Source: an uncultured Metabacillus sp.
Lineage (GTDB): Bacteria; Bacillota; Bacilli; Bacillales; Bacillaceae
NCBI RefSeq assembly: GCF_947503125.1
Contig: NZ_CANNCR010000009.1
Location: 79,767 to 143,766, forward strand
DNA: 64,000 bases
Direction of reading: 5' to 3'
Below the pieces are notes generated by a model, which saw only the letters and a list, made by a program, of their open reading frames with translations, made no database searches and was not told the DNA's origin. This document shows, in pieces, positions 31,782-41,199 of the stretch. Positions within the stretch are counted from its first letter, which is position 1. Each line of letters starts with the position of its first letter. Both the position numbers and the translations under genes were made by a program.

Positions 31782-32474
31782 TTATAAGTAATCGTCATCA
31801 GAGTTTAAATTCGAATTCATTTCAACATTTGTTAAGTTTGTCACGATATCTTCATGTACTTGGACTTGTAAGGTTTCTTTATCTTTCATAAATTTGAAAA
31901 TACCGTTGTTAAAGTCAGTTCCATATTCCTTAAAGAAAATTCCTTCATACTCAATATCCTTTGTATGTTTAAAGATTAGGCGGTATTGGCCGTGCTCCTT
32001 TATCAAATAAGCACGTACTCCTTTTTCAAAATGTCTATCAGGATTTTTAAGATAACGTGATACAGAAATAATATGCAGGTCTACAAAGGGAATTTCACGC
32101 AGTAACGAGTTGATAATAGACCCTTTTGCGATTTGTTCCCAGCGACTTTGAGCTGTTTGGCCAAGAATAATCTGTGTAATGTTCTTTTCTCGTGCAACCT
32201 CTGCAATTACTTTTGTAATGGGTCTTTGTTCATTATCTTTCATAATGAAGGCATCAGCGCTATGTTGCTCTGCTAACTGTTTCCATCGTGTAATATAACT
32301 TGTCTTTTCTGCATCCAGATCATCAAAGGGTTTAGGATCAACGGTCAGGATGTAAAGAGGACAATCAAGCATATTGGCAATCTTACAGCCCCGTTGTATG
32401 AGACGTTCTCCATTAGGACCATAATATACACAGACGAGGATGCTTTCGTCCATGCGTCCCTTTATTCTCTTCAT
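31782..32474 (-). CDS. UspA-domain protein related to the KdpD input domain
   Basis: 230 residues. Residues about 8-140 form an alpha/beta UspA fold: 'ESILVCVYYGPNGERLIQRG', 'CPLYILTVDP', 'ITQIILGQTAQSRWEQIAKGSIINSLLREI' and 'DLHIISV' resemble the Usp-like part of KdpD. The C-terminal 90 residues are an extra beta-rich tail ending in a run of Asn/Asp. Cytosolic. GAGGTGA seven bases before ATG. Divergent from mrpA with overlapping promoters, which suggests a link with monovalent-cation homeostasis (inference). Confidence 0.8.
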   Translation of the reverse strand: MKRIKGRMDESILVCVYYGPNGERLIQRGCKIANMLDCPLYILTVDPKPFDDLDAEKTSYITRWKQLAEQHSADAFIMKDNEQRPITKVIAEVAREKNITQIILGQTAQSRWEQIAKGSIINSLLREIPFVDLHIISVSRYLKNPDRHFEKGVRAYLIKEHGQYRLIFKHTKDIEYEGIFFKEYGTDFNNGIFKFMKDKETLQVQVHEDIVTNLTNVEMNSNLNSDDDYL

Positions 32475-32522
32475 TATTCGTTCACCTCAGTATGGCTGTG
32501 AATTAACCTAAAAAAATACCAT

Positions 32523-32550
32523 TTTACAATAAACTATGTATGACTATAAC
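32523..32550 (+). promoter_or_regulatory. Promoter of the mrp operon
   Basis: -35 TTTACA (32523-32528), 16-base spacer, -10 TATAAC (32545-32550), about 70 bases before mrpA. Confidence 0.6.
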
Positions 32551-32571
32551 GTATGCTACACATTCAGTCAA
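32543..32571 (-). promoter_or_regulatory. Promoter of the Usp gene, overlapping the mrp -10
   Basis: Minus-strand -35 TTGACT (32571-32566), 17-base spacer, -10 TATAGT (32548-32543). The two -10 boxes overlap by four bases. Confidence 0.6.
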
Positions 32572-32620
32572 TCGTTGAAATGTGGATTTTATAACTAATA
32601 TTTTATCGGGAGGGGAAATG

Positions 32621-35038
32621 ATGTCTTGGTTACACCTAATGATCTTAATTCCATTTATCTTTGCAATAGCGGTCCCGTACCTATATAAGAAATTCACACC
32701 CCGCATACATACGGGATGGTTTGTCCTTTTCGTACCATTATTGATATTTAGTAACCTTTTAACCTTTATACCCACAATTTCGCAAGGAAATACATTCACA
32801 GCTACTGTACAGTGGCTTCCTTCATATAATATTAACTTTACAACTCATGTGGACGGATTAAGTCTCGTTTTCGGATTATTAATTGCAGGGATCGGTACTC
32901 TAGTTATTCTCTATTCCATTTACTATATGTCGAAACATCGCGAGGCGCTTCATAATTTCTATGTTTACTTATTGTTGTTTATGGGAGCGATGCTTGGTCT
33001 GGTTTTTTCTGATAATATTTTTGTTTTATATGTATTTTGGGAAATGACAAGCGTGTCTTCCTTCTTATTAATTGCCTACTGGTATGAACGTGAAAAATCA
33101 CGATATGGTGCGCAAAAGTCTATGTTGATTACGATATTTGGCGGACTTGCGATGCTGGCAGGATTAATTATGCTTGCCATGATCTCGGACACGTATAGTA
33201 TCCGTGAAATGGTGAGTCGTGCAGCGGTTTTTCCTTCACACTCATTATTTTTTCCGGCAATGATCCTGATTCTCATTGGTGCGTTTACTAAATCAGCACA
33301 GTTTCCATTCAGCATTTGGTTGCCAGACGCAATGGAAGCACCTACACCAATCAGTGCCTATTTACATTCTGCTACCATGGTTAAAGCGGGAATCTACCTT
33401 GTTGCCCGCCTCACACCCGTTTTTGGAGGATCTGCTGAATGGTTCTGGATCGTGTCAGGTGTAGGGATCATTACTTTATTATATGGCTCGGTAAATGCTG
33501 TAAGACAAACAGACCTTAAGGCTTTACTGGCATACTCAACCATAAGTCAATTAGGTTTAATCATGAGCCTGCTTGGTTTTGGTTCTGCATCATTGTATTT
33601 CAAGATTGGAGATGATTCCACCGTATATGCAGTGGCCATTTTTGCTGCGATCTTCCACTTAGTGAACCATTCAACCTTTAAAGGGTGCCTGTTTATGGTT
33701 GTTGGCATCATTGACCATGAGACGGGAACGCGTGATATTCGAAGGCTTGGTGGCTTGATCCATTTAATGCCGACTTCCTTTACCCTTGCTGTAATCGGCG
33801 GTTTCGCTATGGCAGGTCTTCCTCCCTTTAACGGTTTTTTAAGTAAGGAAATGTTCTTTACAGCCGTTTTAAATACGGCACAACTGTCGGCTTTTAATGC
33901 GGACTATATTGGGATAATCATTCCTATCATCGCATGGATTGCCAGTGTGTTTACATTTGTGTACAGCATGATTTTAGTATTTAAAACGTTTAGAGGCAAA
34001 AATAAGCCTGAAAAACTGGGCAGGGAAGTGCATGAGGCACCAATTGGGATGTTAATTCCCCCGCTAGTTCTTGCTTCCCTAGTCATTGTGATGTTCTTTT
34101 TCCCAAATGTCCTTTCACACTATTTATTAAAACCAGCTTTAATGGCTGTTTTGCCAACACTTGCTCAAGAAGGAGAACTACATGTCAAAATTAGTGCTTG
34201 GCATGGTTGGAATACAGAGCTATTTATGACTCTTGGAGTGATAGGCGTTGGAACGCTATTATATGTTTATTTGAAAAAATGGCATCGAATTTATCACGTT
34301 TATCCAGAGGGTTTAACATTAAATAATATGTATAACCTTGGGATAGAAAAGATGGAGAATGTTTCTCGATTGATTACTAATCGCTATATGACAGGATTTA
34401 TTCGTCATTATCTCGTCTATATTTTTTCATTTATCATCCTTCTCTTAGGCGGGTCGATGTTGTTGTTCGATGGCTTTTCCTTTAACCCCTCTGCTGATGC
34501 ACCTGTTAATTTTTTTGAAGCAGGATTAATGATTGCTATGGTCATTACGGCATTAACGGTTCTCTTTTCGAAGAATAGAATGACCAGTATTGTTGCTGTT
34601 GGGGGACTAGGTTTTCTTGTATCTTTTTTCTTTGTCTTATTTCGAGCACCGGATTTGGCCTTAACCCAATTGGTAGTAGAGACAGTTACAACAGCCTTAT
34701 TCCTCTTATGTTTCTATCATTTACCTCAGCTTCGGAAAGAAGTAAGTCGTGTGAGGTTTAAAGCAGTAAATGCTGTGATCTCGATTGGCGTGGGTGTGGT
34801 TGTTACCATTGTTGCACTATCTGCAAATGGAAATCGTTTATTCGAATCGATTTCAAGTTATTATGAGAATTCCTATGAATTGGCCGGTGCTAAAAATATC
34901 GTAAATGCGATCCTCGTTGACTTCCGAGGGTTTGATACCATGCTGGAAATTTTGGTGCTATGCATTGCTGGTATAGGGGTGTATACCTTAATAAAACTAA
35001 GAATATCAGGAGGGGATAAAAATGAAGGAACCAAATGA
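32621..35038 (+). CDS. mrpA: Na+/H+ antiporter subunit A
   Basis: 805 residues from the ATG at 32621, which is seven bases after GGAGG; a GTG 39 bases upstream is ignored. Largest subunit of the Mrp cation/proton antiporter, homologous to complex I NuoL: 'VFWEMTSVSSFLLIAYWYE', 'SAQFPFSIWLPDAMEAPTPISAYLHSATMVKAGI' type segments (lysine-bearing proton path) and a C-terminal MrpB-like part (about 620-800). Some twenty membrane helices. First gene of a complete mrpABCDEFG operon; its end overlaps mrpB by 17 bases. Confidence 0.95.
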   Translation: MSWLHLMILIPFIFAIAVPYLYKKFTPRIHTGWFVLFVPLLIFSNLLTFIPTISQGNTFTATVQWLPSYNINFTTHVDGLSLVFGLLIAGIGTLVILYSIYYMSKHREALHNFYVYLLLFMGAMLGLVFSDNIFVLYVFWEMTSVSSFLLIAYWYEREKSRYGAQKSMLITIFGGLAMLAGLIMLAMISDTYSIREMVSRAAVFPSHSLFFPAMILILIGAFTKSAQFPFSIWLPDAMEAPTPISAYLHSATMVKAGIYLVARLTPVFGGSAEWFWIVSGVGIITLLYGSVNAVRQTDLKALLAYSTISQLGLIMSLLGFGSASLYFKIGDDSTVYAVAIFAAIFHLVNHSTFKGCLFMVVGIIDHETGTRDIRRLGGLIHLMPTSFTLAVIGGFAMAGLPPFNGFLSKEMFFTAVLNTAQLSAFNADYIGIIIPIIAWIASVFTFVYSMILVFKTFRGKNKPEKLGREVHEAPIGMLIPPLVLASLVIVMFFFPNVLSHYLLKPALMAVLPTLAQEGELHVKISAWHGWNTELFMTLGVIGVGTLLYVYLKKWHRIYHVYPEGLTLNNMYNLGIEKMENVSRLITNRYMTGFIRHYLVYIFSFIILLLGGSMLLFDGFSFNPSADAPVNFFEAGLMIAMVITALTVLFSKNRMTSIVAVGGLGFLVSFFFVLFRAPDLALTQLVVETVTTALFLLCFYHLPQLRKEVSRVRFKAVNAVISIGVGVVVTIVALSANGNRLFESISSYYENSYELAGAKNIVNAILVDFRGFDTMLEILVLCIAGIGVYTLIKLRISGGDKNEGTK

Positions 35039-35447
35039 TGTCATCATCAGAAGTGTCACAAAAGTGGCAGTCGTGATCATTCTAACATTTGCCATTAATC
35101 TATTTATCTCAGGCCATCATTATCCTGGCGGTGGATTTATCGGAGGACTGGCCTTTGCATCTGCGTTAATCCTTTTATTTCTTTCGTTTGATATTGAAAC
35201 GGTTCTTAAAAATATTCCGGTAGATTTTAAAGTTCTGGCTGCGGTGGGGGTCTTAATTTCTGTTCTGACAGGGGTCGGCTCTTTGATGTTTAATGCACCG
35301 TTTTTATCTCAGTCTTTTGGTTATTTTAATCTGCCTGTTTTTGGAAAGACGGAATTGGCAACAGCAGTGATTTTTGATGTAGGGGTAGCGTTGGCGGTCA
35401 TTGGCACCTCCATCACGATCATATTGAGTATAGGTGATGATCGATAA
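35022..35447 (+). CDS. mrpB: Na+/H+ antiporter subunit B
   Basis: 141 residues, four membrane helices, typical 'GHHYPGGGFIGGLAFASALIL' segment of the MrpB/MnhB domain. Strong AGGAGGGG site inside the 3' end of mrpA. Its TAA shares a base with the mrpC ATG (TAATG). Confidence 0.95.
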   Translation: MKEPNDVIIRSVTKVAVVIILTFAINLFISGHHYPGGGFIGGLAFASALILLFLSFDIETVLKNIPVDFKVLAAVGVLISVLTGVGSLMFNAPFLSQSFGYFNLPVFGKTELATAVIFDVGVALAVIGTSITIILSIGDDR

Positions 35448-35785
35448 TGGAAACGTTAATGTCCATCCTTGTCGGAATATTATTTGCTATAGGTATTTAT
35501 TTGATTTTGACGAAACGTTTATTGCAAATTATTTTAGGAACATCGATTCTTGGTCATGGCGTTAATTTACTCATTATCACGATGGGAGGGTTAAAAAAGG
35601 GAGGTCCGCCGCTCCTTGGAATAAAGAATCTTACCTATGCTGATTCATTGCCGCAAGCCCTCTTATTAACGGCGATTGTCATAAATTTCGCCACAACTGC
35701 TCTGTTTTTAGTGTTGAGTTACCGGGCTTATAAAGTTTTGGGCACGGATGATACAGAGCAACTTGGAGGTATTGAGAATGAATAA
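35447..35785 (+). CDS. mrpC: Na+/H+ antiporter subunit C
   Basis: 112 residues, three membrane helices, homologous to complex I NuoK; 'GTSILGHGVNLLII' and 'LPQALLLTAIVINFATTALFL' (split here: QALLLTAIVI) carry the conserved glutamine/threonine region. Overlaps mrpD by eight bases, so translation is coupled. Confidence 0.95.
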   Translation: METLMSILVGILFAIGIYLILTKRLLQIILGTSILGHGVNLLIITMGGLKKGGPPLLGIKNLTYADSLPQALLLTAIVINFATTALFLVLSYRAYKVLGTDDTEQLGGIENE

Positions 35786-37268
35786 TTTAGTGATATTGCC
35801 CATCATTATCCCGATCATAACAGGGATGATGATGGTTATTTGGAAGAAAAATATTAATTTCCAAAGGGTTCTTAGTATTTTATCAACCGTAGTGGTTGGT
35901 GCCGTGGCCATTTATTTAATGGTCCAGATTGAAAAAGAGGGGATTCAATACCTGCATTTAGGAGGTTGGGAAGCCCCCTTTGGTGTAAGTTTGGTCGCTG
36001 ATATGTTTTCAGTTTTACTTGTCCTTGTGACCTGTATTGTTTCCTTATGTTGCTTATTATATGCTTTTCACTCGATCGGGAGAGAACGGGAATCTTACTA
36101 CTTTTACCCTTTGTTTTTATGTCTCATTACAGGGGTAAATGGCTCATTCCTTACAGGGGATATTTTTAATTTGTTTGTCTGCTTTGAAGTGATGTTGGTT
36201 TCTTCCTATGTGTTGATTTCCCATGGAGGAACGAGAATTCAACTAAGGGAGTCTATCAAGTATATTCTAATCAACATCATCTCATCTTTTCTATTTCTCG
36301 TTGCCATTGCCTATTTATATGCCATAACTGGTACGTTGAATTTTGCTCATCTTTCGATTCGGGTAGCAGAGGTTGGCCAAGAGGGACTTATGAATACGGT
36401 AGCGATTCTATTTTTAATTGTGTTTAGTTTAAAAGCCGGTTTATTTCTATTTTATTGGCTTCCTGGTTCTTATAGTGCTCCACCTACTGTAGTTGCTGCC
36501 ATATTTGCCGCACTATTAACTAAGGTAGGGATTTATGCGATTATTAGAGTTTTTACGTTAGTCTTTTATCATGACCCGCAAGTTACGCATTTATTAATCG
36601 GGATATTAGCAGCTGTAACGATGATATTAGGAGCGATAGGTGCTGTAGCTTATGGAGATATTAAGAAAATATTAACGTATAACGTCATTGTAGGAGTGGG
36701 ATTTATTTTAGCCGGAGCGGCTTCTTTCACAACGGAAGGGATGACGGGATCATTATTCTATTTAATCCACGATATGATTGTTAAAGCTCTCATTTTCCTA
36801 TTAGGTGGAACAATCATTCATCTTACAGGAACGAGTAAACTTAATGAAATAAGTGGTCTTATCCGGCTGCACCCGGGATTAGGCTGGATGTTTTTTATTG
36901 CCGCCTTATCACTATCAGGAATTCCGCCATTAAGCGGCTTTTTAGGAAAGATTTTTATTTCAGAAGGAACTTTTGAAGCAGGATACTTTTGGCTAGGTGG
37001 GATCGGATTATTTACCAGCCTTATGGTTTTGTATTCGATTATGAAAATCTTTATGAATTGCTTTTGGGGTTATACGGACTTAACGGAGGAGGATGAGAAA
37101 GGGACAACCAAAGGGTTAATGTTACCTATCGGAATTCTGACCATGTTAACAATTGCCCTGGGCTTAGGTGCGGAAGGTATTCATGCTTATGTTGATGATG
37201 CTGTTGAAGGCTTAATGAATCCAAGCATTTATATTGAAGCTGTATTGGGAAGCGGCCAAAGGCAATAA
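35778..37268 (+). CDS. mrpD: Na+/H+ antiporter subunit D
   Basis: 496 residues from the ATG at 35778 (GGAGGT eight bases upstream); a frame-matched ATG 30 bases earlier overlaps mrpC and is unlikely. NuoM/NuoN-like proton-translocating subunit with about fourteen helices: 'FVCFEVMLVSSYVLI', 'KAGLFLFYWLPGSYSAPPTV' and 'LTKVGIYAIIR'. Works with MrpA in Na+ extrusion coupled to H+ entry. Confidence 0.95.
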   Translation: MNNLVILPIIIPIITGMMMVIWKKNINFQRVLSILSTVVVGAVAIYLMVQIEKEGIQYLHLGGWEAPFGVSLVADMFSVLLVLVTCIVSLCCLLYAFHSIGRERESYYFYPLFLCLITGVNGSFLTGDIFNLFVCFEVMLVSSYVLISHGGTRIQLRESIKYILINIISSFLFLVAIAYLYAITGTLNFAHLSIRVAEVGQEGLMNTVAILFLIVFSLKAGLFLFYWLPGSYSAPPTVVAAIFAALLTKVGIYAIIRVFTLVFYHDPQVTHLLIGILAAVTMILGAIGAVAYGDIKKILTYNVIVGVGFILAGAASFTTEGMTGSLFYLIHDMIVKALIFLLGGTIIHLTGTSKLNEISGLIRLHPGLGWMFFIAALSLSGIPPLSGFLGKIFISEGTFEAGYFWLGGIGLFTSLMVLYSIMKIFMNCFWGYTDLTEEDEKGTTKGLMLPIGILTMLTIALGLGAEGIHAYVDDAVEGLMNPSIYIEAVLGSGQRQ

Positions 37269-37306
37269 CCTAATCGTATTTTTGATGGTGGAAAGGGGTG
37301 GCAGCC

Positions 37307-37786
37307 ATGCCCATGCAAGTATTAATAAATCTATTAATCGGTGTTATCTGGATGTTCCTTCAAGATGATTGGAGTGTTTTAACATTCTTTAGCGGTTACT
37401 TATTTGGTTTGTTGGTCCTTTTTATCCTGAGAAGATATTTACCAACAAAATTTTATTTGGTGACATTGTTTGCCATTGTTCGGCTTTTTCTTGTATTTAT
37501 CATTGAACTATTTACATCCAGTATATTGGTTATTCGACAGGTGACACGGCCTAGAATCAATATTACTCCAGGTATTTTCACATTGGAAACGGAGTTGGAA
37601 GGAGATTTGGAGATTACCTTATTGGCCTTACTGCTAACACTGACTCCGGGATCGGTTGTGGTGGAGGTTTCTTCGAACAGTAAAACGTTTTATATTCATG
37701 CGATGGATATCCCGGAATCAAGCGATGCCGTTCTTCATTCTAAAAATAAATTTGAAAAGGCTATTAAGAGGGTGACACGTTCATGA
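37307..37786 (+). CDS. mrpE: Na+/H+ antiporter subunit E
   Basis: 159 residues from the ATG at 37307 (AAAGGGG eight bases upstream; an in-frame GTG nine bases earlier overlaps the site). Two or three N-terminal helices and a cytoplasmic domain with 'ITLLALLLTLTPGSVVVEV', the MrpE signature. Preceded by the only gap in the operon (38 bases). Overlaps mrpF by four bases. Confidence 0.93.
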   Translation: MPMQVLINLLIGVIWMFLQDDWSVLTFFSGYLFGLLVLFILRRYLPTKFYLVTLFAIVRLFLVFIIELFTSSILVIRQVTRPRINITPGIFTLETELEGDLEITLLALLLTLTPGSVVVEVSSNSKTFYIHAMDIPESSDAVLHSKNKFEKAIKRVTRS

Positions 37787-38067
37787 TACAGGGAATATTA
37801 ATTTGTTCATTAATTTTCTTGAGTTTTGCCATTTTTGCTACGATTTTTCGGTTGGTAAAAGGGCCGACAGCACCTGATAGGGTGCAGGCACTCGATGCAT
37901 TAGGGATTCATTTAATATCAGGAGTGGCTATATTTTCAGTTTTGCTAAGAAGTACTGGTTTTTTTGAAGTGATTTTATTAATTGGCATTCTCTCCTTTAT
38001 TGGGACAATTGCCTTTGCGAGATATATTGAAAGAGGTGTGGTCATTGAGCGTAATCATTCAGATTGA
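37783..38067 (+). CDS. mrpF: Na+/H+ antiporter subunit F
   Basis: 94 residues, three membrane helices, with 'FRLVKGPTAPDRVQALDALG', the conserved MrpF/MnhF loop. ATGA overlap with mrpE; its end overlaps mrpG by 23 bases. Confidence 0.95.
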   Translation: MIQGILICSLIFLSFAIFATIFRLVKGPTAPDRVQALDALGIHLISGVAIFSVLLRSTGFFEVILLIGILSFIGTIAFARYIERGVVIERNHSD

Positions 38068-38440
38068 ACTGATTGCAGTTAGTTTAATATTGCTTGGTAC
38101 CATTTTCAGTTTTTTAAGTGCAATTGGATTCATTCGCCTCCCTGATCTGTATACACGCTCACATGCACTTTCAAAAGGATCAACAATGGGTGTCCTCTTT
38201 ATTCTAGTTGGTACCTTTCTCTTTTTTATCATGGAGGGAATTTTCAGCATCCGGTTATTTCTTGGTATTTTCTTTGTTTTTCTTACGGCACCAGTTGCAG
38301 CCCATGTCATTGTACGTGCGGCTTACCGCTCAAATGTTGCTCTTTCAAAAGATAGTGTTAGAGATGATTTGAAAGAAGTTTACAAAAATGAAGGAGTGAT
38401 TGGAAGTGAACAAAGAAGAAAGGAAGAACTTGGGGAATAA
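38045..38440 (+). CDS. mrpG: Na+/H+ antiporter subunit G
   Basis: 131 residues from a TTG at 38045, placed six bases after GAGGTG; the frame stays open upstream within mrpF but no other start has a site. Three membrane helices and the family motif 'GFIRLPDLYTRSHALSKGST', then a charged C-terminal tail. Last gene of the operon; terminator 60 bases downstream. Confidence 0.93.
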   Translation: MSVIIQIELIAVSLILLGTIFSFLSAIGFIRLPDLYTRSHALSKGSTMGVLFILVGTFLFFIMEGIFSIRLFLGIFFVFLTAPVAAHVIVRAAYRSNVALSKDSVRDDLKEVYKNEGVIGSEQRRKEELGE

Positions 38441-38502
38441 GGCAAAGTAGTATTAATGTAAGTAGTTATCGATAATAAAGTTGGATATATACATTGGTGT
38501 AA

Positions 38503-38547
38503 TCTGTCACAAAGGGATTATTATGTCCTGGAGTGACAGACTTTTTT
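38503..38547 (+). terminator. Terminator of the mrp operon
   Basis: TCTGTCAC (38503-38510) and GTGACAGA (38533-38540), inner AGGGA/TCCT pairing, then C and six T. Confidence 0.8.
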
Positions 38548-39318
38548 AGGGTTTAATCCTTTATTTTAGTTGAAAGCGGAGCAATTAGTACATTAACTGG
38601 TAAGATCGTGTTACAAGAATAGAGTAGGTAATCATTTCCATCTAATGAAAACTCTGTCAGTGGACAATTCCCTTCTAAAGAAATGGTTTACGAAGAAGCT
38701 TACACACTAACCTTTCAAAGGAAGATTAATTAGGAAAATATTCCCTCCTGGTTCTTAATTATTATCTAACCTTTTTATGACAATTAATGTAGTTCCTCGC
38801 TATCAGTTTCAGTCGAAGAGTGTATTTTCTGGGAAATAATCGTCTTGTTTTGCAGTTAATTGATAGTGTAATCCATATCTCTAAATTCCATTTTAGTATT
38901 ACCAAGTAAGCCCGTCTGTGTATTAGCAGAGGTTTTCTTGGGGTTTAATATTCATCACCTTATAATGGAATAAGACCATGAACGTTTATCATGAAGAAAT
39001 AAACGGAAAGTAATCCTCCACTTCCCACTTTAAAGAAATACCTTCAGAATGACTTTTCTACATTATAGAAGTGCTCTTTCCAAACCCTCAATAAAAAAAT
39101 TGCCCTTTCAAAAAAGCGAATATTTTATTGGCAGAGGTGCGTGTATATTTCAGTAAAGTCAAAAATAAAAAGCTTAAAAAAGTTGACATTTTGATAGAAA
39201 GACGAATTTTTGGGGTTGAGTGTTTTGAAAATACACACTATTGTTAGGGAAACACAAAAGAAATATTTTTTTCAGGAAGTACAGGAAATCTTCATTACAA
39301 TAGCAAGGGGGATTAACA
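38548..39318. other. Long intergenic region without genes
   Basis: About 770 AT-rich bases. Frames on both strands are broken by frequent stops and no RBS-start pair leads to a reasonable product. It looks like decayed sequence. A TTGACA lies at 39183 and the leader of the carbohydrate locus starts somewhere after it, but no good -10 partner is visible. Confidence 0.5.
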
Positions 39319-41052
39319 ATGTATCAAAAAATTCTACAAACGAATGAATCTTTTACAAGGAAAATGCTGGATTACCAAGACCTTGATCCGACCAGTAAAT
39401 ATTTTGGCGGCATTATTGATCCGATTATGGGAGTTGCCATGCCAAGCCACGGAAATACACCAAGAGTTATGGCGGCCTGGGTTGCCGCTATTGTAAACCC
39501 AGATTCTCAGTTTTATCAAAATGAGGAATTAATTGAACGCTTACGAAAAATGTCTGAATATATGCTAAGGTATCAGCATCAGGATGGAACGATTTCGTTA
39601 GGATCAACGAATTATCATTCTCCGCCTGATACAGGGTTTGTCGTTGTAGGTTTATCACAGGTTTATTTGTTATTAAACAAGCAATCATCGGACATGTACG
39701 ATGATGTTTGTGCCAATCTGAAGCTTTTTTTAGAACGGACTGTGCCTGTCCTTCTCACTGGGGGCTGCCACACTCCAAATCATCGCTGGGTTCTGACCGC
39801 TGCCCTATCCTTTTTAAATCAACTATTTCCTAACGAAGCGTTAGTAAGCCGTGCTGAAGAATGGTTAGCGGAAGGATTAGATTATACAGAGGATGGAGAA
39901 TGGACGGAACGAAGCAATGGAATTTATAATGCAGTGAACAACAATATGCTTTACCATGCTGCACAAAATTTAAATCGCCCAGAGCTACTCGAGCCTGTTA
40001 GAAGGAATTTAGAATTAATGCAATATCTTGTTCATCCCTCAGGAGAAGTTGTTACAGATTATTCAGGTAGACAAGATTTTGGAGTGACATCTAATTTAGC
40101 AAACTATTATTTCATTTATCGCTTAATGGCAGCACATGATAAAAATCCGCTTTTTGCGTATATGGCAGACTTGGCAGCTGAAAGTGTAACAGAACCTGGC
40201 AGTGTTGATTCTAATGCGATGATTGGACATCTGCTATATCCGGACAGAATGAATAATGAGGGGGAACGGCAGTCTATTCCTAATGAATATGTGAAAATCA
40301 TCAATAAGCAGTTTCCTCGTTCTGAGTATTTAAGCAGGGTTGCTAATGTAGGCCATCATCTGAAAATTTTGCACAGTGCCCCACATACAGCGTTTGGGTC
40401 ACCAATTGTCCGTTATCGAAAAAAAGATACGAGCGCGACGATCATGACCAATACTCCTTCATTTTTTTCACTTCGTCATGGAAAAGTGAGACTGTTAGGG
40501 ACAAAGATTGCAACTGCTTTTTCACCAGGGATTGTTTATTTTGATGAATTAAAAGAACAGAATGAAGGCTATGTGTTAAGTGCTGTGATGGAGAAAGGGT
40601 ATAACTCGCCTATTCCGAAGCCTTTTTTAGATGAACTGCAGAGTATTGATGGTAACAGTATTCCGTGGTATTTACTTCCACATCAGCATCGTGAGATTAC
40701 CCATCTTCAGAAGCACGAAATTACAGTGACGATCACTCCAGGGAAAGACGTGTGGAAGCTTCACATTAAGAGCGACCAATTGGAAGAGGTTTTTACACAA
40801 ATAACGTTTATTTTTGATCAAGAGGGAACATTTAGTGGAGAAGGAGTGAAACATGTTCGGAATGAGCAATACTTCTTAACTGAGGGCAAGGCAGCTTACT
40901 CTGTAGGAAATCATTCGATTGAAATCTCACCAGGTTCTCATGACCATTGGTTGGATACGCTTCGTGAAGATGAACATTCAGCAGGATGTAAACACTTATC
41001 GTTAAACCTTATGACGCCATTCGATCGAGTCATTGAAATCAAGCTAAAATAG
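39319..41052 (+). CDS. Toroid-type polysaccharide lyase/hydrolase-like protein
   Basis: 577 residues, no signal peptide, so probably cytosolic. The first 330 residues look like an (alpha/alpha) toroid with 'DGTISLGSTNYHSPPDTGF', 'GGCHTPNHRWVLTAAL', 'ERSNGIYNAVNNNML' and 'TDYSGRQDFG', the Asn-His-Arg and Tyr-rich motifs seen in heparinase II/III-like lyases; the rest is beta-rich like their sandwich domain. I do not recognise the exact family. Context (sugar importer, TIM-barrel isomerase, AraC sensor) supports work on an imported oligosaccharide. Strong AAGGGGG site. Confidence 0.65.
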   Translation: MYQKILQTNESFTRKMLDYQDLDPTSKYFGGIIDPIMGVAMPSHGNTPRVMAAWVAAIVNPDSQFYQNEELIERLRKMSEYMLRYQHQDGTISLGSTNYHSPPDTGFVVVGLSQVYLLLNKQSSDMYDDVCANLKLFLERTVPVLLTGGCHTPNHRWVLTAALSFLNQLFPNEALVSRAEEWLAEGLDYTEDGEWTERSNGIYNAVNNNMLYHAAQNLNRPELLEPVRRNLELMQYLVHPSGEVVTDYSGRQDFGVTSNLANYYFIYRLMAAHDKNPLFAYMADLAAESVTEPGSVDSNAMIGHLLYPDRMNNEGERQSIPNEYVKIINKQFPRSEYLSRVANVGHHLKILHSAPHTAFGSPIVRYRKKDTSATIMTNTPSFFSLRHGKVRLLGTKIATAFSPGIVYFDELKEQNEGYVLSAVMEKGYNSPIPKPFLDELQSIDGNSIPWYLLPHQHREITHLQKHEITVTITPGKDVWKLHIKSDQLEEVFTQITFIFDQEGTFSGEGVKHVRNEQYFLTEGKAAYSVGNHSIEISPGSHDHWLDTLREDEHSAGCKHLSLNLMTPFDRVIEIKLK

Positions 41053-41162
41053 GAGAAAAATAGATAGCTAATAGAAAAAATTAAGATTATCAATAATTGC
41101 ACTTTGCCTAGAAGGTAGAATTATTGTTATTGAAAACAAGTGAAATTCCTTATAAAGTCTTG

Positions 41163-41176
41163 TTAAGCGCTTACAA
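41163..41176. promoter_or_regulatory. cre-like / LacI-type operator
   Basis: TTAAGCGCTTACAA; the core TAAGCGCTTA is a perfect palindrome and read on the minus strand TGTAAGCGCTTA matches 12 of 14 positions of the TGWAARCGYTWNCW consensus. It sits about 25 bases before the permease gene and points to glucose repression of the importer. Confidence 0.45.
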
Positions 41177-41199
41177 CTTAACTCGATAAAGGGGGCTCG

